Source: Agelas oroides
Taxonomy: Eukaryota > Porifera > Demospongiae > Agelasida > Agelasidae
NCBI GenBank assembly: GCA_949130485.1
Contig: OX422199.1
Span: 1,607,902-1,671,901, forward strand
DNA: 64,000 bases
Reading direction: 5' to 3'
Position numbers and translations under genes: made by a program. A model generated the notes under the pieces. It was given only the letters and a program-made list of their open reading frames with translations. It searched no databases and was not told the DNA's origin. This document shows positions 43,790-54,700 of this stretch, piece after piece. Position 1 is the stretch's first letter. Each line of letters opens with the position of its first letter.

Positions 43790-44100
43790 TAAGACTGATC
43801 TCGTTGCCAGACCCCACCCTCTCACGAGAAGAAACTGTCTGGTGAACCAAGTTGAATTTCTTGGGCTGGTGCACACTTTGCGACAGTGTAACCTAGCAAC
43901 ATTTTACGTCAAACCCGCTCTAAAAAGGTACGGAAACTTGAGTAGAGATAAAAAAATGTTTTACTGTTGTAAGGGAAGTGGTATGTAATAATTACCGATC
44001 TCGCAATCTCATTGGTCCTTACCACTTTTTCCAAGAAATTCGACTTTGTTCACCAAATCAGTTCTCTCCAGGAAGCACGCGTGGGCTTGGCATAAGACTT
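43790..44100. mobile_element. MITE, inverted relative of 7400-7715
   Basis: Contains, in reverse complement, GAATTTCTTGG, GAGATTGCGAGATCGGTAA, CACTTCCCTTACAACAGTAA, GCGGGTTTGACGT and TGTTGCTAGGTTACACTGTC in the same order as 7400-7715. Confidence 0.68.
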
Positions 44101-44503
44101 AAAACTACCACAGTGTTGCAAATGGCAGTATGTAAACACTATTCATGTGCTGGGGCTGCTATAGTTACATCATGCATGAATTTCTACAACGAGTACATCA
44201 TGCGTGTGGCACAAATTTCTGCAACAAGTGTACTAGCTTCCAACTTCCTCTGACATGTTGGCTACAGTGAGTGTTCAAAGAGAAAGTTTACTTGGAGAAT
44301 AGGACTGATATCAAAAGCTGCGTGTTTCTGAGAGCAGAAGACAGAAGTAAAGCTCAAGTCATTTCGAACGACAATGACTGATCGTCTTTGACGGTTTATG
44401 CAAAACACTAGCCAGCCTTAGAACCAAGATCTTTTCTGTGTACAGGAAGAGTTGAAGTTGTCATAACCAGGTGGCATTTGTGCTGTTAAGGTTTACAATA
44501 ACC

Positions 44504-44527
44504 ACCCCCCCCCCCCCCCCCCCCCCC
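44504..44527. repeat. Poly-C run
   Basis: About 23 consecutive C. Similar C or G homopolymers occur at about 47836-47848, 49478-49498, 54670-54688 and the right window edge. Exact lengths are probably unreliable in assembly. Confidence 0.85.
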
Positions 44528-44713
44528 GTCCTCGGACTTTGCCCTCAGAGTCAGGTGGTTGTTGACCATAAATTCCTGGCAATCGTGCAACATCCGTTAA
44601 CCACAAGCACACTAAAACTGGTCTTTTCCTTGAGACTTGCTTGAGGCAGAGTTCCGGTTCTGTTTGCTGACTACCATGCATTATACTGTTGTATTCACCA
44701 ATCTGATTGGTCC

Positions 44714-44860
44714 TTGCTGTTGTTAGTAAGTATACAAGGTAGTTTACACCATAAACAAGGTGTGTTATTAGTAAACATAAAAGATAGTTTACACTGTAAA
44801 CAAGGTGTGTTATTAGTAAACATAAAAGATAGTTTACACTGTAAACAAGGTAGTTTATAG
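44714..44860. repeat. About 57-bp tandem repeat, 2.5 copies
   Basis: TAGTTTACACTGTAAACAAGG and GTGTGTTATTAGTAAACATA alternate across the stretch. Confidence 0.85.
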
Positions 44861-45546
44861 ATGGTTTTCATGGGGTATGGCTTCACTTCCGGAGGGCAAG
44901 AGTCAGGGTCTGTGTTTTAGTGCAGTTGTGTGCAATGAAGTGCTACATCGAGTCCTTGGCATTAGTTCCAAAAGATTAAAAGAAGCTGCTTCTCTGAACC
45001 AAACGTTGAAGACCAACACTCAGTTGCAGTTGTAACAGGTCCAGGCAGTTCCCCACCCTTTGCTATGGCTTCAGGTCACGCACATCACTCAAGATTCCAG
45101 CTAAGCCTGAATTAGGAAATTTGTTTTTTCAAGACATGTTTTATGCCAGTCAAGGAGTGGAACTCTGTCTCTGTTTGTTATTACTGGATGAACTCTGCAA
45201 ATATTCATGTACTGTGGGCAAATACTGTGGGTGATATTCATGAACTGTGCACTGAGTTGTCCTCCTCCCAGTAAATCACCCCCACCCACCTGTTGCTATA
45301 GTGACAATAATGGTGAGGTTGACCAGCTCCATATTTGAAGTTATGTGTGTGAGCATGTCCTCTAAACTAATTAGTCTGGAGGCATAAAAAAAAAAAGGAT
45401 TTTAGTAATGTCTTGAGTCACTTTAGCTTGCAAGGGAGGGTGGTTGTTGCTCCTGCATGTTAGCCTTATTTCACAGCTGCAACCTCACACAGTGTTTGGT
45501 ACAAAATGGATAAAAACAAATTTTAGAAAACAGACTTTGCATAACA

Positions 45547-45800
45547 TCTGTCTTGTTTGCACCAGGAAAAGTGCATTCTTGCACTGATTGGTTACAGGAA
45601 GGCAGTGAGTATAAACCTACTCAAGGCTCCACAGGAATTGAGTTACATAAACTATGGAAGCATTTTGTGCATGAGATGACAGTCCCCATCTCACAGTCCT
45701 CCCAGCACATCTGATGAGGTCTGCGCAGTGGGTGACTTTGCATAACATCTAGACCGGCCTCATTTTTAGGGAGATGTGGTTCATTGATAACATCGGTGGG
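45547..45800. repeat. Dispersed repeat, copy 1
   Basis: CTTGTTTGCACCAGGAAAAG, GCACTGATTGGTTACAGGA, CTACTCAAGGCTCCACAGGA, GAGTTACATAAACTATGGAA, CAGTCCCCATCTCACAGTC, GACTTTGCATAACATCTAGA and GGGAGATGTGGTTCATTGAT occur in order. The same order is found at 46150-46500 and 46912-47430. Confidence 0.85.
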
Positions 45801-46149
45801 CAGAGTTCCCCAATTACATAAGACACATGGCTCTCACCGAGACAGGTCCCACTTTTCAAATCAAAATTTATAAGCCTTGGTCCAGTCGTAGAAACCGCAA
45901 CTTTATGTATTATTCAAGATCAATGACCCCGGGTTCAAAGGTCACCTTTGTCCTCCCTCCTCTAATGACATTGTGATACCTCATTATTGGATGTTCTTAC
46001 GATCATTCTTGTTTTATTCTCAACACTTTTACTTTACTTATGGTATTCCTAAAAGTATGCTGGCATATTCCATCCAAATAGTTGGGCTGCGGCATGTCTA
46101 GCACTTCTTCACTTTACATATTTTATGCTGGGGGAGAGGTTGTCAATGA

Positions 46150-46530
46150 ATGTCTTGTTTGCACCAGGAAAAGTACCTTGCACTGCATGATTGGTTACTG
46201 GAAAACACGTCACTGTGGGTGACTTTGCATAACATCTGTCTTGTTTGCACCAGGAAAAGTGCATTCTTGCACTGATTGGTTACAGGACGGCAGTGAGTAT
46301 AAACTTACTCAAGGCTCCACAGGAATTGAGTTACATAAACTATGGAAGCATTTTGTGCATGAGATGACAGTCCCCATCTCACAGTCCCCCCAGCACATCT
46401 GATGAGGTCTGCACAGCCTCGGTGGGTGACTCTGCATAACATCTAGACCGGCCTTGTTTGTAGGGAGATGTAGTTCATTGATTGTTCGTGAACATCAGTG
46501 GGCACAGTTGCCTGATTACATAAGACATAC
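46150..46530. repeat. Dispersed repeat, copy 2
   Basis: Same block order as 45547-45800, with a partial duplication of its first part (two CACCAGGAAAAGT starts at about 46163 and 46249). Confidence 0.85.
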
Positions 46531-46911
46531 AATTTCCCCCCAAAGTATATATACTGTAAAAACATTTAGGTTACTTCAACCATATTTCAGTTATCTCAGT
46601 TGCATGTGTGTGGTGTACACATCATGAAGTTCAAGGAATGCTTCCAAACAAGTCTTCTGAAGACCTTGAAATCAAAATCTTGAGAAGCTTCTGTTTTAAT
46701 TAAACCAGTCTTCTTTGCAGAAGAGCTATCAATTATCCTGGAAAAGTTTTGGTTAGCTACATAGTTAAATACCAGTAATGTAGTCAAATAGGACTTCTGA
46801 AAGAAGAAACTAATATAACTAAAGAAGAAGCTCTTGGATTTCATCCAAATCATTGTGTTCTAGCACTTCTTCACTTTCACTTTACATATTTTATGCTGGG
46901 GGAGAGATTGA

Positions 46912-47450
46912 ATGTCTTGTTTACAGATCTGTTCCAGGAAGATTACATTCTTGGCACTGATTGGTTACAGGAAGACAGTAAGAGGACACCTACTCAAGGC
47001 TCTGCAGGAATTGATTGGTTACAGGAAGACAGTAAGAGGACACCTACTCAAGGCTCTGCAGGAATTGATTGGTTACAGGAAGACAGTAAGAGGACACCTA
47101 CTCAAGGCTCTGCAGGAATTGATTGGTTACAGGAAGACAGTAAGAGGACACCTACTCAAGGCTCTGCAGGAATTGATTGGTTACAGGAAGACAGTAAGAG
47201 GAAACCTACTCAAGGCTCTGCAGGAATTGAGTTACATAAACTATGGAAGCTTGTTGTGCATGAGATGCATCTCACAGTCCCCATCTCACAGCTGATGAGG
47301 CCTAACTAGCTGGCATTAACCAAAATACGTCCTGCACAGTGGGTGACTTTGCATAACATCTAGACTGGCCTTGTTTGTAGGGAGATGTAGTTCATTGATC
47401 GTTTGTGAACATCAGTGGGCAGAGTTGCCCAATTACATAAGACACAATTT
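46912..47450. repeat. Dispersed repeat, copy 3, with internal 54-bp expansion (5 units)
   Basis: As copies 1 and 2, but the segment GATTGGTTACAGGAAGACAG through AAGGCTCTGCAGGAATT is repeated five times (about 46960-47229). The 18-codon unit is open in two frames, which explains the long frames here; coding is not supported. Confidence 0.88.
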
Positions 47451-48756
47451 CCCCAACCAATGGAGCCCAATTACACGACTTGTACAAACACTTTCCATTT
47501 CTGTTTCCACACAGGACTGTTTATTCCTTGTACCTATCATTTGTGATGGTGTTGCATAGTGAGGGAATAAATACAGTAAAGTGTTCTTAACAAAACACAA
47601 CAGCAGCAGCTAGCATCTTATCAAAACATTTTTATCAAAACAATTTGTAGGGGAGTTGTGTGTAGAGTGGAGGAGTACCAACACCAGCTGGCACATCAAT
47701 GTTCCTGTGTGGAAATTTCTGCATGCAAATCAATATTGTGAAGCTAAAAGCAATGGGGACATGGCATTTATGGCTCAAAATAGGTAGGGCATTTATTGCT
47801 CGGGTGGGACAGTTGCGGCTTAGTGTGTGTTTTTTGGGGGGGGGGGGAGGGGGGATAATGCTCAAAACCACTGCTCTTCAGGGGAGTTCCCTTTCCATCC
47901 ATCGAGTAACCACGTTTCAGTCCCTTTATACTCCCAACCTCTACTACAGAAAGGGCAGGCCCACTCCCTGCTTAAGGCTTGCAGCTATGTAATTATAACA
48001 TCTTGTCAAAACTGTATGGACAAAACTGCATGTCAGAGATGGTAAAATAGGTCCTCCCACTTATGCACTTCTGGGAAAGCCTAAGTAGTACATAGGTGCA
48101 CGGAAGCAAACGATTGCAAGTACTGGTGTGAAGACTCACAGCTGTTCTTGGAAGATAGCAAAGCTTCCATTACAAAACCTGGTGGTGTTTACTACAGTGG
48201 CTGTAGTAATGTACCTTCCACAGACGTGGTAATTTTAGCACGCATTGGTATAACTGACACTAATTGTAAGACCATCCATGCACCCCTCGTGATTGAACTT
48301 TTATATATTTTAGCTTTGGTAAAATATTACTGGTAAGGTCCTACATTGTTGGTTGAATCAAGGCTGGTGCAATGGTTTGCAGGGCAAACCCTTCTTCTCA
48401 TTATAATTATATTAATCTTACATGTTGAAACTAAAAACAAAACAATGCAAAGTGAAAACAACAAAAATGTGCATTGCAATCCTGATGAGCTACAACAAGT
48501 GCAATACATATACACAATAAGGAATGTTTTGGTCCAGTTAACCCTTTTTAGTGGGCCAGCTTTTTATTTTTTTAATGTTATATAGCGGAGGAATCTGAGT
48601 TATAAGCTAGTAAAATAAAGGTAAAAAGAAATGCACATGTACACACACAGATGGCCACAAACAAAAGTAATGTGTTAGCTATAGCACTTCTAGAATAAAG
48701 GCTGCTCAGATGTTTGTGGCTGGTGAAACAGGCTGGTGGATGAATTTGGGTGCCAT
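47451..48756. other. Gene-free stretch downstream of PHACTR
   Basis: No splice-supported exon was seen. It holds a poly-G run near 47840 and AT-rich sequence; the PHACTR 3' UTR must extend into its right end. TTTATTTTT at about 48565 or TTTATT near 48613 could serve as a minus-strand AATAAA. Confidence 0.4.
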
Positions 48757-51700
48757 TTATGGCTTGTGGAATCTAGAGAGAGAGGAATAAACATGAGCAC
48801 GGATAATGAAATTATGTAAACATACATGTGTGACAGTCCTGTGTAGAAATCGAAAATTATTCCGTTGCGTATTTCGATCGCATCGCTGTGTTCGAAGTGC
48901 CGTATCGCTGAACTTCCGTTAAGGGCGGGGCTCATACGTGCTTCGTAGATGTATGAATATCTAATGAGTCTATGAAGAGCGTATGAGCCCCAACGGAAGT
49001 TCAGCAATATGGCGCTTTGAACGCAGCAATGTGATTGAAATGCGCAACGGAATAATCTTTGATTTCTACACGGGACTGCCACATGTACAGTCAATATCGT
49101 ACTGCAAAAGTTGATTACAATAAGAGTGTGCAACTCCCTAGCCTCATACCCAGGCCGTTCGTAGGGGTTTAATGAACGGCCTGGGTATGAGGCTAGCAAC
49201 TCCCATATGGAGTGATGTCCAGGATTGCCATCAAAAGTTTAATAGTGCCTTTGATCTCCTTTCTTTGTTCTCTAATCCCAACCCTAACCCCACCCTAACA
49301 ATGCATTGTTGGCAAAACTGGACAGCCCATGTGGTTTCTACACCTAGCCATCTGGACAGTATGACATAGGCAATCAGCAGTGAGCCCCCACGCCCCTCTT
49401 TGGCAGACATGTAAGGTGCTCCGCCCATGGGCACTCTTTAGCGAGATTATGGTACAACAGTATAAAGCCTCCCTCCCCCCCCCCCCCCCCCCCCCCCCTC
49501 CCAACACACACATACCTGGTCATGTATTCGCTGTCAGGATGTACTTCCATTTCAAATCTCTTAAATTCATTCAACTCCTTTCGAATGGCAGCCTTGTCTT
49601 CAGCTCTGAGACGTGTCCATGGTTTGTCTGCCCTGGAAGGGAGAGAGGTAGAAAAAAAGGAGATGGGGGGAGAGCAGGAGGAGGAGAAATAGGAAAAAGG
49701 AGAAGGAGGTAGAGGAGAGAGGAAGGGGAGGGAGAGGGGAAAGGAGGAAGAGAAAGGGGAAAGAGGAGGAGGAGGGAGAGGAGAGGGGAGGAGGAGGGAG
49801 AGGAGAGGGGAGGAGGAGGGAGGGGGAGATGGGGAGAGAAGAGAAGCAGAGAGAGGGGAGAGGGAAGGAGGAGGGAGGGGGAGAAGGGGAGGAGGAGGGA
49901 GGGGGAGATGGGGAGAGAAGAGAAGCAGAGAGAGGGGAGAGGGAAGGAGGAGGGAGGGGGAGAAGGGGAGGAGGAGGGAGGGGGAGATGGGGAGAGAAGA
50001 GAAGCAGAGAGAGGGGAGAGGGAAGGAAGAGAAGAGGGGGAGGAGAGGGAAGAGGAGGAGGGAGAGGAGAGGGGAGTGGGACAGAGAGGAAGAGGAGGAA
50101 GAGGAGAGGGGAGGACAAGAAAGGGGGAAGAGGAGGAGGAAGAGAAGAGGGTAGGGAGACAGAGAGGCAGAGGAGAAAGAAAAGATACAAGAGTGACAAA
50201 GATATCTAAAAAAAGAAGTCTTGCACAACGAATATGTCCCCAACAGCAATGACCGGACAACCAACGTACCTTCTATCATACTCTTCACACTCAACCACTT
50301 CTGCATAGTCAGCAAAGTGTCTGCACGGGTACAAGAAACACTCACTCACATAACACAAGAAACACACACTCACATAACATACAGAAGGTCTATGTATCGG
50401 TTACACACGGTACTGGCCGACTCACATTAAAATGTTTCTTTCCCGAAGCTCCTTGACGGTCGGTCTCCGGCTGAGCTTACGTTCCAGTGTGACCCTGCGT
50501 TCTTCAAACTGCTGGTCACGGAACTGCTTATCTGCCTGCAGTAGGAACATACAAGTACAACGGTTTCATACAGAACCCCGGGAAGCTTGGAACCTCCCCT
50601 CTCCCCTTCCTGAGTGGGGGAGGAGGACACACAACGAAGACCTCTTCAGCTAACAGTATGAAGCTTTATATGCATGAACAGTCAATGAACCACATCTCCC
50701 TAAAAAAATAGGCCTAAATCTTATACAAAGTCACCCACTGTGCAGGACACGTTCAGCCAATACCAGGCCCCATCAGCTGCACTTGGGTGACCAAGAGATG
50801 GGGACTGCTATCTCATGCACAGAATGCAGTCAGGTGGCTGGCCTTCTCCAGAGGAGGGAGGACATGACGTCACGTCGTAGCAACATTTAGTTTGCTCTGA
50901 TGACATTCCAAGGGCAGGAATCGTGGATGCAAGCTACAAGGATTGCTCTACCGGCTAAGTCACGATGGGCGCATAGGGTTTTCGACTAAGCTGAAGCTAT
51001 CTGGTTAGTCAAAATTGGTTATAATGACTCACCTCGCAGGCCTAAGCTTGTACATGTATGTTACCAGTTTGACGCAAGGTGAGTCACAGGAATCATTAAG
51101 TGCCAAACATCTTCAGCTTTGTTGAAAACCATGCACGCCCGTTGCGCCCATCGCGACTTCGTCCATAGAGTCATTCGTTTAGCTTGTCTCCACACCTTTT
51201 GGCCTTAGAATGTCAGTTAATACACCATCACGTGATCGCGTCCTACCTCTTCTGGGCCTTATCGAAAAGGTTGGTATTCTGTTCCTTGAAAGTACCGTCT
51301 CTTTGTGTAAATAATTCGGTTACTCTGGTTAGCATTACCGACACTCACTCACACACTGTACTACCTGAATAATGTTCCTTTGTTTTAGTTCATTCTTGGT
51401 TGGTCGCTGGCTTAGTCGACGATTCAACGCTACCTCAACCGCGGCACGCTTCTCAGGATTCTGGGCTGTAGGAGAGGAGAAGGAGAAGGGATTAGTGGTT
51501 GGAAGTAGCTAGCAGGGGGTAAATGTTGCATGAAACAAGTGGAGGGAAGGTTATAAGCATAGCTAGAGTAACTTCAAGTGAGGAACGGGCAGCTATGGTA
51601 CAGAGGTAGGTCGTCCATTGCCATTCATGCATGTGCATACCTTCTGTAAGAGAGTCACCTAAACCAGAGAACATGATGTTAGCGCAATTTCGCAAAAAAC

Positions 51701-54700
51701 ACTGATGATGACTGCTGGATAGCGGTCGAAACATTTGGTATATTCTATTAAAATTTGGCTAGTGTTTGGCTAAGGAACCTATCACGCCTAGTCCTAGGCC
51801 TATACAACCAGAACAGCTTGAGTCTTCCACAACTCACAAATGTTATACTTGGTGCAACTTGAACCTGGGAATCCACAACTCCAACAAAAGAAATTGGAAA
51901 TTGTGTGCATGCATGAATGGATTTCAAATTTCCACAACAAACTGAAACCTCTGTACATCATAATTAAACTTTGTACATTGTACTGCACATCTTAGAACAG
52001 ATGCTGCCCTCGAATACAATGTAGTTGCTGCACAATCAGGAGCTCTGAGCGAAATAAACACCACCCTTGAATAGTAGCTGCAGCTGCTATACGTGGCACA
52101 CGCACACGTATGCGAATAATTTCTGACGACAGTCACCGGGCTAGTGCAGGGCTGTTTGTGTAGCACGACTCGTTTCCATGGCTGACAGCAGGACTAGGAG
52201 GCTGCACTTACTACTGACAGCGTCTAACAGTCGTCATTGTATTGGTCGTACGTACCTTATCCAGCCATCGTTGATGTCTGCAAGCTTTCCAAAGAAATAA
52301 ATGCCACCCTCAAATAGTAGCCTCGAATAGTGGGATCAAAGAAATACGGTACATTGTGTCATGTACGTAGACAAACTTCCTAACACAAACATTTCAGTAA
52401 TGTTTCCTCAGTGCTCCAAGACAGGTAGTTAGGCACAAAAATTGTTTCCTCAGTGCAAGACAGGTAGTTAGGCACAAAAATGTTTCCACAGTGCAAGACA
52501 GGTAGTTAGGCACAAAAATGTTTCCTCAGTGCAAGACAGGTAGTTAGGCACAAAAATGTTTCCTCAGTGCAAGACAGGTAGTTAGGCACAAAAATGTTTC
52601 CTCAGTGCAAGACAGGTAGTTAGGCACAAAAATGTTTCCTCAGTGCAAGACAGGTAGTTAGGCACAAAAATGTTTCCTCAGTGCAAGACAGGTAGTTAGG
52701 CACAAAAATGTTTCCTCAGTGCAAGACAGGTAGTTAGGCACAAAAATGTTTCCTCAGTGCAAGACAGGTAGTTAGGCACAAAAATGTTTCCTCAGTGCAA
52801 GACAGGTAGTTAGGCACAAAAATGTTTCCTCAGTGCAAGACAGGTAGTTAGGCAAACGGGTAGTAATGCCCACACTGTGGGAGTATATGTTATGGTACTC
52901 TGTTTCACCAAGGGCTTATTGATGCACCGTAGGCAGCATGAGGGCATGTTTACATAGAAATGTACACTAAATTGAATATTGGAAGGCAAAGAGAGTGAAT
53001 TGGAAATCATAGGCAGGGTGAGGTGGGTGGCCTGGGGATGAGATGGGAAAGTGGTTTTGGAATGAGGTCAAGGCAGTAGTGTGGGAATGAGGTAGAGTCA
53101 GTAGTGTGGGAATGAGGTAGTGGCAGTAGTGTGGGAATGAGGTAGCGGCAGTAGTGTGGGAATGAGGTAGAGGCAGTGGCATGGGAATGAGGTAGAGGTA
53201 GTAGTGTGGGAATGAGGTAGAGGCAGTGGGAATGAGGTAGAGGCAGTGGCATGGGAATGAGGTAGCGGCAGTAGTGTGGGAATGAGGTAGAGGCAGTGCC
53301 CTGGGAATGAGGTTAATGAGTGCTTACTTTCAATGTTTTCATGTTTTCTTCTTTCTCTGAGAATGGCAATACTGTCATTTCGGATAACCCTCCCACCAAA
53401 CACGACTGCAGGGGAGGAAGGAGAGAGGGGAGGGAAGAGAGGAAAGTAAGATGAAGGAGAGAGGGGAGGGTAGAGAGGAAAGTAAGATGAAGGAGAGAGG
53501 GGAGGGAAGAGAGGAAAGTAAGATGAAGGAGAGAGGGGAGGGTAGAGAGGAAAGTAAGATGAAGGAGAGAGGGGAGGGAAGAGAGGAAAGTAAGATGAAG
53601 GAGAGAGGGGAGGGAAGAGAGGAAAGTAAGATGAAGGAGAGAGGGGAGGGAAGAGAGGAAAGTAAGATGAAGGAGAGAGGGGAGGGAAGAGAGGAAAGTA
53701 AGATGAAGGAGAGAGGGGAGGGAAGAGAGGAAAGTAAGATGAAGGAGAGAGGGAGAAGAAAAAAGGATGGCTGCCATAACAGAGTAGGCATGTTGTTGAA
53801 CACACATAACACATGAACCTCACAGAGGACAACTTGCTAATCAGGACACTTATACAGGTTTCAACTTCAACTTTCATGTCAATGTATACAGTGGAACCCC
53901 TCTATAACGGACACCATTGGGAACCAACATTTCGTCTCTTATAGCAAGGTGTCCCTAACTCAGGGGCTTCCAGTATATTTCCGGTAGGTGTGGTACTGCA
54001 TAATCGGGCTGTTGAACACAACGTGGCTACGTTTTCAGAGCTTTGCCTTGCTGTACGCTGGCGGGGAAGGCTAAGCAGAGGCTAGTACTATGAGTAACAG
54101 TGCTAATCTAATATCAAATTGTTAACTCCAGCAGCGATGGTTGACAGTCTTGCTGAAAAGGTCGACGGGTGTTCACTAAATTGGGGTCGTTGAGTATTGC
54201 TCGCGTACAATTGGGACCGCGAAAGCTGTCCGTTATACGGAGTGGTGGGGTGTCCACTGTTCAGGGGTTACTTGTACTTAAGTGAATGAAAGGACAGTCG
54301 GGACTTTCAGAATTATCCATAATATCGTGGGTGTCCGCTGTTGAGTGGTGTTCCACTGTACATACTTTTGGTCCTATGGATGCCAGTGGGAAAAGCTAGG
54401 AAAAGATGAGGTCACCTTAAACTCTCAAACTATCCTCGTTCCCAGACTGTTCCCACCTCCAGTTTTTGATCGATTGTAGAAAGCAAAACAGAGAGGGAAC
54501 GCCTGGGAGATTTAGACAGATGGGGGGCAGTGCCCAATCAGTGCAACTTACAAACTGTGTGTTGATCAGCCTTGAGTCTACCAAACAATGAGCTGTATTG
54601 ATGCCACCTTTTGAACATTCCGGTCTCAAGTCCTTGGACAAGATATTACAAGAAGGGCCTTTGTTGGGCACCTCCCCCCCCCCCCCCGGTCTTTCTACCC

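Noticed and set aside
49374..50345. Long Pro/Leu/Ser-rich minus frames and Gly/Glu/Arg-rich plus frames
   Set aside because: Composition artefact of the homopurine tract; real PHACTR exons are embedded at the two ends only.
53098..53877. 259-codon minus frame with [12 protein letters not shown] repeats
   Set aside because: Open because the 36-bp unit is a multiple of three; intronic.
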